Origin: Acetoanaerobium sticklandii
GTDB lineage: Bacteria; Bacillota; Clostridia; Peptostreptococcales; Filifactoraceae
Assembly: GCF_000196455.1 (NCBI RefSeq)
Contig: NC_014614.1
Span: 1,534,001 to 1,598,000, forward strand
Length of the DNA: 64,000 nucleotides
Direction: 5' to 3'
Under the pieces are notes generated by a model. It was not told where the DNA came from. It did no database searches and saw nothing but the letters and a program-made list of their open reading frames with translations. The translations under genes and the position numbers were made by a program. Of this stretch, positions 27,417 to 35,491 are shown in pieces; position 1 is the first letter of the stretch; each line of letters begins with the position of its first letter.

Positions 27417-27962
27417 CTATTCGTATATTAAAGCATATTTGTTTCTATAACTCATTACTTTATTTATATATGCTTTAGATTCTTCAAAAGGGATTTCCCA
27501 TTTTGTATAGTCAGTATCTGACAAATATCCTTTAGATATCCATGCATTTACATTACCTGAGCCAGCATTATATGCCAATACCGCTAACTCCTCAGATCCA
27601 AATTCATTAATAAGCTTTCTCATATACCAGGTTCCTACTTTGATATTATCCTCTATATTGTAATAATTCATAGTTGGAGACTCAAGTTCACTGCATCCCC
27701 AACTCCAGGTTTTGTCAATGATTTGCATCAATCCTTTAGCTTCTTTTTTTGATTTAGCATAAGGATAAAAATTACTCTCTGCTTTAATTATTGAAAAAAT
27801 AAGTTCATCTTCTATTTGATATAAATCTGAGTATTTGAAAACGTACTCTTTATATTGCTGTGGATATTTTATAAACAACAATAATTTAGGCTCAGATTTA
27901 TATCCTAAAAATAAAATCAATCCAATAAATAAAATTATCATAATTCTTTTCATATTAAACAT
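27417..27962 (-). CDS. Membrane-anchored lytic transglycosylase (SLT domain)
   Basis: 181 residues. An N-terminal membrane anchor (about 5-20) is followed by an SLT goose-lysozyme-like domain with the catalytic glutamate in IIKAESNFYPYA, then AKGLMQI and LAVLAYNAGSGNV. It cleaves peptidoglycan glycan strands to anhydro-muropeptides. The ATG at 27962 overlaps the coaE stop, with AAGGA 8 bases upstream. Confidence 0.92.
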   Translation of the reverse strand: MFNMKRIMIILFIGLILFLGYKSEPKLLLFIKYPQQYKEYVFKYSDLYQIEDELIFSIIKAESNFYPYAKSKKEAKGLMQIIDKTWSWGCSELESPTMNYYNIEDNIKVGTWYMRKLINEFGSEELAVLAYNAGSGNVNAWISKGYLSDTDYTKWEIPFEESKAYINKVMSYRNKYALIYE

Positions 27963-28557
27963 CAGATATTTCCTTTTTTATTTCCAAAATAATTTCGTCA
28001 ACTTGACTATATAAATTTTCAATAGTGCTATTATTGTAAACTATATAATCTGCAAACTTAAGCTTCTCATCAATACTCATTTGACTATTAATTATACTAA
28101 TAGCCATATCAGCCGTAATCTTATCTCTTTTTATTATCCTATTAATTTGCTCATTTTTATCGCAGACAACAACAATTATCTTGTCTACCTTCTTATGAAG
28201 CTCAGTTTCTATAAGTAAAGGAGCATCAAGAAAAACTACGTTTTGAGACTCTAACAGTATTTCTATCTCCTTTTCAATTTCATTTATAATAATAGGATGA
28301 ATAGCCATATTTAGTCTTTGTAGCATATTTGAATTATCAAATACTATTTTTTTAATTTTTTTTCTATCTACTTCTCCGTTACTATTTAAAATTTCTACTC
28401 CAAACACTTCTAAAATAGCTTTATATCCATTTGAGCCAATATTATAGGCTCCTTTGGATATTTTGTCTGCATCTACAACACTATAACCTTTTGATATTAA
28501 ATAGTTACTTACAGTTGACTTTCCTGTTCCAATTGAACCTGTTATTCCAATAATCAT
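27955..28557 (-). CDS. coaE: Dephospho-CoA kinase
   Basis: 200 residues from the ATG at 28557, the last step of CoA synthesis. The P-loop is GITGSIGTGKSTVS, followed by VVDADKIS and VFLDAPLLIET, typical of CoaE. The frame opens at 28614 inside polA; starts at 28572 (MKQNKMIIG) or 28557 (MIIGITG) are both possible. I chose 28557 because the family usually begins there; it lies one base after the polA stop. Confidence 0.93.
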   Translation of the reverse strand: MIIGITGSIGTGKSTVSNYLISKGYSVVDADKISKGAYNIGSNGYKAILEVFGVEILNSNGEVDRKKIKKIVFDNSNMLQRLNMAIHPIIINEIEKEIEILLESQNVVFLDAPLLIETELHKKVDKIIVVVCDKNEQINRIIKRDKITADMAISIINSQMSIDEKLKFADYIVYNNSTIENLYSQVDEIILEIKKEISDV

Positions 28558-28558
28558 T

Positions 28559-31192
28559 TTATTTTGTTTCATACCAAGATTTTCCCCATTTAGCATCAAC
28601 TGTAAGTTTAACATTTAAGTCTACAGCGGATTCCATTTCTTCTTTTAATAAATCTGCTACATATGATTTTTCACTATCAGGTGACTCAATTATAAGTTCA
28701 TCATGAACTTGTAGTATCAGTTTAGATTTTAACCCTTCAGATTTAAGTCTAGCATATACTTTTACCATTGCAATTTTTATAACATCTGCAGCGCTTCCTT
28801 GAATTGGAGTGTTCATAGCTAATCTTTTTCCTAAATTCTTCATTATAAAATTATTTGAACCCAGTTCAGGAATGTATCTTCTTCTTCCAATATAAGTTTC
28901 TACATAACCATCATTTTTTGCCTTTTCTACTATATCTTCCATGTATTTTTTTACATATGGATATCTTGCAAAGTAATTATCGATATATTCTTTAGCAACT
29001 TGCTTTGATATTCCAAGATTATTTGATAAGCCAAAATCACTTATCCCATAAACTATTCCAAAATTAACTGCCTTTGCAGCGCTCCTGAGTTCTTTAGTGA
29101 CCTCATCTAAGGGTACATTAAATACTTCTGATGCTGTAATTGTATGAATATCATCACCTTTTGAAAAAGCATCAATAAGTCCTTCGTCATTAGCAATGTG
29201 TGCTAGGATTCGAAGCTCAATCTGAGAATAGTCAGCATCCACTAAATACATGTCCTCTGGAGCTACAAATACTTTTCTTAGTTCGCGCCCAATTTCTAGA
29301 CGTACTGGTATATTTTGCATATTAGGCTCAGTTGAAGATATTCGCCCAGTAGTTGTAATAGTTTGATTAAACGATGAGTGAATTCTGCCCGTTTTTGGAT
29401 TAATTATATTTAAAAGCCCATCTACATATGTGGACTGAAGCTTTGTATATTGTCTATATAAGGTAATTTTATCTATTATAGGATGTTTATCTGATAAAGC
29501 TTCTAAAACTTCAGCATTTGTAGAATACCCCGTTTTAGTTTTTTTGATTGCTGGAAGCCCAAGCTTATCAAATAAAATATGTCCAAGCTGTTTTGGAGAG
29601 TTAATATTGAAGTTTTCTCCAGCATATTCATAAATGCTTGCTTCTAAAGTTTTAATTTCAATATCGAATTTTTGTTTTAGTTCATTAAGTACTTCTTTAT
29701 CTGCGCTTATGCCTATATATTCCATATCCGCTAAAATCTCAACTAGTGGCATTTCAACTTCATAAAATAAATTGTGCATATTATAATTTTCAATAGTAGT
29801 GATTAAAGCTTCTTTTCCTTTATCAACAATATCTAAAACTGAACATGCGTAGCCTGATATCTGAGCATCTGATAAATCTTTAAAGTCTTTTTTACTTTTA
29901 CCTTTGCCCAAAAGCTCTTCTAAAGATAGCACATCCCCAAGATTGTATTTAAGCGCTATATCTTTGATTTCGTAGTTTGAGCTAGTTGAATCAATTAGAT
30001 ATTCAGCTATGGCTATATCAAAATAAAGCCCTGTCAAATTTATTTCATATGGCTTTAAAATTAAACAGTCATTTTTTAGATTATATCCATACTTCTTTAT
30101 TTCTGGATTCTCAAATACATCCTTAAGCTTTAATACATCCTTTTCTTCAATATTAAAAAATTCTTCATCTATCTTCACAAATAAATTTATCAATCTTTTG
30201 TCACTAACTAATCCAGATTTTGCAATAGAAAATAAATTTAAAGATTTCAAACTAGTTGCTTTATCTATTAATAACTCAATATCATTTGAAATTAAATACT
30301 CCTTTTGCACTTTATCAATCAAACCAGATTCATCATTTCCAACCTTACCTATCAAGCTATTAAATTCAAATTCTGAAAACAAACTGATTAAAGTATTTTT
30401 GTCTATATCCTTCTTTTCAAACTCATCAACTTTAAGCTCTAAAGGGATATCTACCATAATAGTTGCAAGGCTTTTACTCAGAAAAGCCATATCATATCCA
30501 GCCTCAAGCTTTGCTTTTACGCTTTTAGAAATCTCATCTATATTCATATAGATATTTTCTATGCTTCCATACTCTTTCAAAAGCTTAATTCCTGTTTTTT
30601 CGCCTATTCCTGCTACTCCAGGAATATTATCTGACTGATCTCCCATTAATCCCTTTAAATCGATAAATTGCTGAGGCGTAAGCTCATATTTTTCAGTCAT
30701 TTTATCTGGATCATATTCATCTAGCTCTGAAATTCCTTTTTTAGTAAATAAAACCTTTATTTTATCACTTACTAATTGAAGAGCATCCTTATCACCAGTA
30801 ATTATATAAACTTCAAAACCATCTTGCTCAAAATTTTTAGCAACTGTACCTATTAAGTCGTCTGCTTCATAGCCTTCAAGTTCAATTCTATTTATCCCGA
30901 AAGCATCTATCATTTTCTTAAGAGGCTCTACCTGCTCTCTTAGTTCATCCGGCATCTTTTTTCTGTTACCTTTATACGCATCGTACTGCTTATGCCTAAA
31001 GGTCGGTGCTTTTAAGTCAAATGCCACTGATATATGGCTTGGTTTATAGGTATCCATTATTTTGAATAATATATTTGCAAATCCATAAATAGCATTTGTA
31101 TGCTGTCCTTTTTTATTCATCAATTCAGGCAGAGCATAGTAAGCTCTATTCATTAAACTGTTTCCATCTATCAAAATCAATAATTTGTCCAT
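28559..31192 (-). CDS. polA: DNA polymerase I
   Basis: 877 residues from the ATG at 31192 (GGAGG, 5 bases upstream); the longer frame to 31237 is not supported. The N-terminal 5' nuclease domain has LLILIDGNSLMNRAYYA and GYEADDLIGTVA. The C-terminal polymerase domain has VDADYSQIELR, KAVNFGIVYGIS and LQVHDELIIE. The middle domain keeps the 3'-5' exonuclease fold remnants (YFDIAIAEYLID), but the first catalytic DxE motif is not recognisable, so proofreading is probably lost. Confidence 0.96.
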   Translation of the reverse strand: MDKLLILIDGNSLMNRAYYALPELMNKKGQHTNAIYGFANILFKIMDTYKPSHISVAFDLKAPTFRHKQYDAYKGNRKKMPDELREQVEPLKKMIDAFGINRIELEGYEADDLIGTVAKNFEQDGFEVYIITGDKDALQLVSDKIKVLFTKKGISELDEYDPDKMTEKYELTPQQFIDLKGLMGDQSDNIPGVAGIGEKTGIKLLKEYGSIENIYMNIDEISKSVKAKLEAGYDMAFLSKSLATIMVDIPLELKVDEFEKKDIDKNTLISLFSEFEFNSLIGKVGNDESGLIDKVQKEYLISNDIELLIDKATSLKSLNLFSIAKSGLVSDKRLINLFVKIDEEFFNIEEKDVLKLKDVFENPEIKKYGYNLKNDCLILKPYEINLTGLYFDIAIAEYLIDSTSSNYEIKDIALKYNLGDVLSLEELLGKGKSKKDFKDLSDAQISGYACSVLDIVDKGKEALITTIENYNMHNLFYEVEMPLVEILADMEYIGISADKEVLNELKQKFDIEIKTLEASIYEYAGENFNINSPKQLGHILFDKLGLPAIKKTKTGYSTNAEVLEALSDKHPIIDKITLYRQYTKLQSTYVDGLLNIINPKTGRIHSSFNQTITTTGRISSTEPNMQNIPVRLEIGRELRKVFVAPEDMYLVDADYSQIELRILAHIANDEGLIDAFSKGDDIHTITASEVFNVPLDEVTKELRSAAKAVNFGIVYGISDFGLSNNLGISKQVAKEYIDNYFARYPYVKKYMEDIVEKAKNDGYVETYIGRRRYIPELGSNNFIMKNLGKRLAMNTPIQGSAADVIKIAMVKVYARLKSEGLKSKLILQVHDELIIESPDSEKSYVADLLKEEMESAVDLNVKLTVDAKWGKSWYETK

Positions 31193-31393
31193 TATATCCT
31201 CCAGTGATACAAGAGCTCCATCCATTATTGCAATCAATGATTGCTAACAATTCTTGGAAATCTTGTCATATTGACAATAAGTTTTTTTCAAGTAATTTTC
31301 CTAAAGAAATTATATCAGAAAGAATGTCAAATATCCAATCAAGTCATTATTGATTTTTATATAAACATATGCTAATATAATTAAGTGCTATAT

Positions 31394-31479
31394 GCGGGTG
31401 TGGCGGAACGGCAGACGCAGCGGATTCAAAATCCGCCATAGGTGACTATGTGGGGGTTCAAATCCCTTCACCCGCACCA
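31394..31479 (+). tRNA. tRNA-Leu (anticodon CAA)
   Basis: Class II tRNA on the plus strand. Acceptor arms GCGGGTG and CACCCGC, encoded CCA, anticodon arm GCGGA-TTCAAAA-TCCGC giving CAA, a long variable arm (CATAGGTGACTATG), and T arm GGGGG-TTCAAAT-CCCTT. It reads UUG. Its upstream DNA has TTGATT and TAATAT at promoter-like spacing. Confidence 0.96.
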
Positions 31480-31984
31480 CTTTCTTCAAAAAGTTCTCTC
31501 CAAACATTTTTAGCAAATTCATCCAATCAGGATAACTTTGCTATTTTTTATACCATCAGTTTTTTTAATTATCTATATTTCAAACCCTTGGTTTAAGGCT
31601 ATATGATAAAGTGGTAATATAGCTTTTTTAGCAACTCCATGAAATTTTCTTTTTCGATTTTTCTACTTTTAACCATTTAATTTTCTAAATTTTTCTTATT
31701 CAGTATACTTACCCAAATTATTCATAAAAAATAAATTAGGCTTCGTACTTTTTCCATCGCACAAACTTATAGAGTCAATTTCTTTAGCATAAATATTACA
31801 TTGTATTAGAAAAGAAAAAGACTTATCTATATTTAAGGCCGGCCTTAAATATAGATAAGTCTTTTTCTTTTGATGGATTCTCACAAGTTATTTTATATAT
31901 TTTGTATATCACTTACCTTCATCAAGATAACTCTCTTTATTGAGCGTGCAAAAATAATACATACCTTATCAAATGCATTTGATT
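31480..31984. other. 505-base intergenic stretch with no convincing gene
   Basis: It lies between tRNA-Leu(CAA) and the first membrane-protein paralogue. It holds the 62-bp palindrome at 31810-31871, a 16-base palindrome ATCAAATGCATTTGAT at 31968-31983, and a short minus-strand open stretch near 31573-31662 reading GVAKKAILPLYHIALNQGFE that has no start and no family I recognise. The rest is AT-rich. It may be decayed coding DNA. Confidence 0.6.
31810..31871. terminator. Perfect 62-bp palindrome, probable bidirectional terminator
   Basis: The 31-base left arm (AAAAGAAAAAG at its outer end, TTTAAGGCC at the centre) is the exact reverse complement of the right arm, with no spacer; the centre is GGCCGGCC. 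A-rich outer left and T-rich outer right ends give a U-tract hairpin in both directions. That suits its place between a plus-strand tRNA and a minus-strand gene array. Confidence refers to function; the palindrome itself is certain. Confidence 0.65.
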
Positions 31985-32470
31985 TTACTTAAAATTAAAT
32001 ATTCCTAAGAACAAGCCTTTTAATTTAACTTCTTTATAGTAATCATCAAAAGTATATTCATATAAAATGTCATCTTTGTTGTCAACTGTTTCATAAGATT
32101 TAGCTTTAGCTTCTTGGTAGTTTTCAAAGTGTTTTGGTACCATATCATCTTTTATTTCTTCATTTTTTATCATAATATATGGAGAACCAACTAAACTTTG
32201 ATACTCCCAAAAATATCTAAATTCGTATATTATGTCTTTTTCATCAATAAATCTAACCACTACAGTATATCTATCTCCCCAAACTATATCTCTACTAGCC
32301 CATGAACCTTCAATGTACTGAAAATCATCTGTTGTCTTTAAAAAATTATGGACAGCATGTAAAGCTACATCAGAACGGATCTTTTGTTTTGCATAGAAAA
32401 AATAAAAGATGCTAGACATAATAATAAAAACAACAATAGTAATTATAGTTTTTTTAATTAGTTTATTCAT
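31985..32470 (-). CDS. Membrane-anchored protein of unknown family, paralogue A
   Basis: 161 residues from the ATG at 32470. One N-terminal membrane helix (about 7-26) is followed by an extracytoplasmic domain of about 130 residues. It is strongly similar to the proteins at 32959 and 34223: all share AKQ(K/R)IRSDVALHAVH, VWGDRY and FWEYQSL(V/I)G, and end in a DDILYEY...DYY.EVK.KGL block. There is no cysteine, metal or nucleotide motif. The likely start is given by alignment of the three copies at MxKLIKK. I do not recognise the family. Confidence 0.75.
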   Translation of the reverse strand: MNKLIKKTIITIVVFIIMSSIFYFFYAKQKIRSDVALHAVHNFLKTTDDFQYIEGSWASRDIVWGDRYTVVVRFIDEKDIIYEFRYFWEYQSLVGSPYIMIKNEEIKDDMVPKHFENYQEAKAKSYETVDNKDDILYEYTFDDYYKEVKLKGLFLGIFNFK

Positions 32471-32495
32471 AAGTGTAGAAATCTCCTTGATTAAA

Positions 32496-32900
32496 TTAAT
32501 CATCCTGAGAATCCTTGATGTTAATTATAGGGTTATCATCAATTTTATAAAAATTATATTTTGCATCATTAATAAGTATTGTAAATGAATTATCGCTACA
32601 AATAATCTCTTGCTCAGGAATAATATTACTAGATTCAATGCTATAAAGACCTTTGCCAACTTTTTTATAGCTGCCTTTGCTGACTAAGTCCGTATCACTT
32701 TTTTCTTTTTCTAAATGATTATAGTAATAATATAATTGATCTTTTTCATCAAAACTTATAGAGGAAAAATTTAGCTCGTCACAATTATAGGTTCCATTTA
32801 ATACATCTGGTTTAGCGAAAGCATTTGGAGAATATAAAGATTTCATAAAAATAATAATAGCAATTAATAAAATCAAACCTAGAAAATACTTCTTTTTCAT
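32496..32900 (-). CDS. Small membrane-anchored or secreted protein, unknown
   Basis: 134 residues from the ATG at 32900 (GGAG 9 bases upstream). A signal anchor, KKKYFLGLILLIAIIIFM, is followed by an extracytoplasmic beta-type domain with LNGTYNCDELNFSSISFDEK and ending in acidic residues. There is no lipobox. It lies between paralogues A and B and ends 25 bases before paralogue A. The NGTY...I.F..K pattern resembles small lipocalin-like exported proteins, but that is only an impression. Confidence 0.65.
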   Translation of the reverse strand: MKKKYFLGLILLIAIIIFMKSLYSPNAFAKPDVLNGTYNCDELNFSSISFDEKDQLYYYYNHLEKEKSDTDLVSKGSYKKVGKGLYSIESSNIIPEQEIICSDNSFTILINDAKYNFYKIDDNPIINIKDSQDD

Positions 32901-32958
32901 TAATGAGTTCTCCTTCTGTAAGAAATTCAAAGGATTAGCATTTTGAATTGAGCGTAAG

Positions 32959-33450
32959 CTAATTTGTATTTGGCATAAACATCCCTGAAATCAAGCCTTT
33001 TAACTTAACTTCATTATAATAATCATTAAAAGAATATTCATATAAAATGTCATCTTTTTTATCATCTGTTGATAAAGTTTTGTCCATAGCTTCTTGGTAA
33101 TTTTTAAAGTGTTTTGGTATCATATCATCTTTTATTGCTTCACTTTTTATAGTTATATATGGAGTCCCAATTAAACTTTGATACTCCCAAAAATATTTGA
33201 ACCTATATGTTATATCTTTTTCGTCAACAAATGTAATTCCTACAATATATCTATCGCCCCAGACTTTATCTCTACCTGAGTATGAATCTTCAATATACTC
33301 AAAGTCATCAGTTTCCTTTAAAAAATTATGGACAGCATGTAAAGCTACATCAGAACGTATCCTTTGTTTTGCATAGAAAATATAAAAGATGCTAGATAAA
33401 ATAATAAATATGATAATAAATAGTATAGTTTTTTTTATTAGTTTATTCAT
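32959..33450 (-). CDS. Membrane-anchored protein of unknown family, paralogue B
   Basis: 163 residues from the ATG at 33450. It has the same architecture as paralogue A: one membrane helix, then the AKQRIRSDVALHAVH block, RDKVWGDRY, FWEYQSLIG and a C-terminal DDILYEYSFNDYYNEVK. The DNA upstream, including ATGGAGAGTATAATACTT before the start, is almost identical to that before paralogue C, so the duplication carried its 5' flank. Confidence 0.75.
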   Translation of the reverse strand: MNKLIKKTILFIIIFIILSSIFYIFYAKQRIRSDVALHAVHNFLKETDDFEYIEDSYSGRDKVWGDRYIVGITFVDEKDITYRFKYFWEYQSLIGTPYITIKSEAIKDDMIPKHFKNYQEAMDKTLSTDDKKDDILYEYSFNDYYNEVKLKGLISGMFMPNTN

Positions 33451-33524
33451 AAGTATTATACTCTCCATGATGTCCGGCTTGAGTCCATATTGTCAGATTC
33501 GTAAATTTTAGTGAAGTTCGAATT

Positions 33525-33734
33525 TTATTCTGTAAACTCTATCATATTTTCAAATGTCATGTCATCTGGGCCTATAAGGTCTACAAAAGTAACATCTTCA
33601 GCGATATATCCATCATTCTTGTCTCTAAAATAATCTTCGTAGGTATATCGTTCAGATGCATAGGATGTTCCTATATTAACAATGATGATATTAAGGAATA
33701 AAATTAGAACAGATAAAGATTTTAATAACTTCAT
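33525..33734 (-). CDS. Small secreted acidic protein, unknown
   Basis: 69 residues from the ATG at 33734 (GGAAAG 5 bases upstream). A signal peptide, MKLLKSLSVLILFLNIIIV, with cleavage near SYA-SE, leaves a mature peptide of about 42 residues. It is rich in Asp/Glu/Tyr and contains TYEDYFRDKNDGY. No relative recognised. It sits in the paralogue array, 56 bases upstream of the paralogue B reading-frame opening. Confidence 0.5.
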   Translation of the reverse strand: MKLLKSLSVLILFLNIIIVNIGTSYASERYTYEDYFRDKNDGYIAEDVTFVDLIGPDDMTFENMIEFTE

Positions 33735-33990
33735 ATTTTCTTTCCAATCTTTTTCGTAGTTAGGATAAATAAACGTTCTTAACAACATAAACAAATACTT
33801 AATACCATAAAATATAAAATTAATTTTTAAATAATTGAATAAGGCTGTGAAAGGTTAACGATTAAAAAATAATTTTATATTAATATTATTATACGAAAAA
33901 GAATGGTAAATATTGTTAAAATTTTAATACAAAAAATTAACAGATTGAGACATTTAATTTCTATTGTTATATTAATTGGCTATTTAATTA
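33735..33990. other. AT-rich non-coding stretch in the accessory patch
   Basis: Together with the recombinase remnant and terminator that follow, this is about 490 bases without an intact gene. The part 33795-33990 is very AT-rich. I found no promoter pair, repeat or reading frame to report. Confidence 0.5.
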
Positions 33991-34125
33991 TTAATTAAGA
34001 AGTCTTAATAACGTTCTTATTATTTTCTCACAAAATATTTTTTCTCATTTTGATTCATTGAGTTGGGCAATTTGTCTATGGAGATTTTAATCTTGAGCGC
34101 TTACCCTTGCATATCCTATAAGCAT
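33991..34125 (-). pseudogene. Remnant of a serine recombinase (resolvase/invertase), N-terminal part
   Basis: Minus-strand reading from the ATG at 34125 gives MLIGYARVSAQD, a stop, NLHRQIAQLNESK, a stop, then EKIFCEK. This is the N terminus of the resolvase/invertase family (YARVS with the catalytic serine, then QNLxRQ). A TAA replaces the usual Gln codon and a TGA replaces a Cys-type codon. AAGGTGG precedes the ATG. Only about 45 codons remain; the catalytic domain end and DNA-binding domain are gone. Confidence 0.85.
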
Positions 34126-34180
34126 ATTTGATTCCACCTTCCTTTTTATAAAATAAAATATAGTATTTAAAAAACAATTT

Positions 34181-34207
34181 AAAAAACCCATACATAGTTT
34201 GTATGAA
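34181..34207 (-). terminator. Intrinsic terminator after paralogue C
   Basis: Minus strand TTCATACA pairs with TGTATGGG (including G-U pairs) around a five-base loop and runs into TTTTTT. It lies 16 bases after the paralogue C stop codon, so copy C is transcribed separately from copies A and B. Confidence 0.65.
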
Positions 34208-34222
34208 TTTTTAAATTCAGGA

Positions 34223-34711
34223 TTATTTAGAATTAAATATTCCAGAAATCAAGCCTTTTACTTTAACTTCTTTATAGTAATCATTAAAAGTATATTCATA
34301 TAAAATGTCATTTTCATAGTCATCCTTTGTTGCATAAGATTTAGCCTGAGCTTCTTTATAATCCTTAAAGTGTTTTGGAATCAGAGTTTCTTTTGGAGAA
34401 TCGTTATTTAAAATTACTCTTGGTGGGCCAACTAAACTTTGATATTCCCAAAAATATCTATAATCATATATTATGGCTTCTTCATCTATAAATTTAACTC
34501 CTACAATATATCTATCTCCCCAAACTTTATCTCTACCAGACCAAGAGTCTTCAATATACTGAAAATCATCCGTTGTCTTTAGAAAACTATGAACAGCATG
34601 TAAAGCTACATCAGAACGTATCTTTTGCTTTGCATATGCAAAATAAAAGATACTAGAGAAAATAATAATAAAAAGAAAAAGTAATATTATTTTTTTAATT
34701 AGTTTATACAT
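34223..34711 (-). CDS. Membrane-anchored protein of unknown family, paralogue C
   Basis: 162 residues from the ATG at 34711. N-terminal membrane helix, then AKQKIRSDVALHAVH, DSWSGRDKVWGDRY, YRYFWEYQSLVG and DDYENDILYEYTFNDYY. It is closest to copy A at the C terminus and to copy B in the middle. It is isolated from copies A and B by the dead recombinase and its own terminator. Confidence 0.75.
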   Translation of the reverse strand: MYKLIKKIILLFLFIIIFSSIFYFAYAKQKIRSDVALHAVHSFLKTTDDFQYIEDSWSGRDKVWGDRYIVGVKFIDEEAIIYDYRYFWEYQSLVGPPRVILNNDSPKETLIPKHFKDYKEAQAKSYATKDDYENDILYEYTFNDYYKEVKVKGLISGIFNSK

Positions 34712-35116
34712 AAGTATTATACTCTCCATGATATCCGGCTTTAATCCATTTAGGTAAATCATATAGTCTTACTATTGTAGTAGTAGTAAAAGTTATGGTT
34801 CTAACCTCTTGAGGATACTTAAAAATTTATTATATTTTTTCTAAATCCAGAATTATTATCATACACAAAATTATTTATAGTTTTATTAAAAATTCAAAGG
34901 TGTTTTGTCTATGGTCTGAATCTTATTTTTTTAGATAAATAAGATTCTATGAGATTTATAGTTTAACTTAACTATTAGAAATATCAATCTGTACATTTTT
35001 CAAGTTGGAAATATAAAACTTGTTACTTTATTGTATTACATTTCTTGAAATCTAACTTTATAATTAAACAATAATTAACTCTATATAATTTTAAGAATGT
35101 TTGAGGTGATTAATAT
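34712..35116. other. 405-base intergenic stretch
   Basis: AT-rich. It holds a perfect stem GAATCTTATTT / AAATAAGATTC at 34919-34948 without a clear T tract. A plus-strand promoter-like pair, TTACAT (35036-35041), 17 bases, TATAAT (35059-35064), may serve the small ORF at 35117. Nothing else recognised. Confidence 0.5.
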
Positions 35117-35287
35117 ATGCATTCAAACTATAATAACCTATTCAATATTGAACTTGATTTAGTCTGGGCTATTTGGCTAGGAATAATTTTATCAATTATT
35201 ATTACAAAGAAGATTAGAGATATAGCTTTTCTTTTTAGCAAATGTTTTTTTAAAATCCTAAAAAAATTTAAAAGATTATTTATGTAA
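35117..35287 (+). CDS. Putative 56-residue membrane miniprotein
   Basis: A plus-strand frame with GAGGTG 8 bases before the ATG. The product begins MHSNYNNLFNIELDLVWAIW, has one hydrophobic segment (WAIWLGIILSIIIT) and a strongly basic tail (KILKKFKRLF). The topology resembles small membrane peptides such as type I toxins or regulatory miniproteins, but there is no recognised family. It is the only plus-strand candidate in this patch apart from the tRNA. Confidence 0.5.
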   Translation: MHSNYNNLFNIELDLVWAIWLGIILSIIITKKIRDIAFLFSKCFFKILKKFKRLFM

Positions 35288-35340
35288 ACTGCTCAGCATT
35301 ATAGCTTCATTTAGCATACTGAAATTATTCCAAATTCAAA

Positions 35341-35397
35341 ACAAAAAACTCCTTAATTTAAAAGGTCTTATACCTATTCATAATTTATAAGGAGTTT
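35341..35397 (-). terminator. Probable terminator of the aspartate kinase gene
   Basis: Minus strand AAACTCCTTA pairs with TAAGGAGTTT across a structured loop containing a small AGGT/ACCT stem, followed by TTTGTTTT. It is about 95 bases after the aspartate kinase stop. Confidence 0.6.
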
Positions 35398-35491
35398 CTA
35401 TCTAATTACTTTAATCTAAAAGTAATTATAATTACTTCGATGTATTATTGCATGATTTACAACTAATAAAATCTAAATTTTGATAATATTT

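Noticed and set aside
31696..31884. 62-residue minus-strand frame across the palindrome
   Set aside because: Its first third is the palindrome itself; no ribosome site and no family. Treated as non-coding.
33991..34125. Stops in the recombinase remnant read as selenocysteine or suppressed codons
   Set aside because: Two different stop codons occur within 45 codons and the rest of the protein is missing, so decay is the simple reading.
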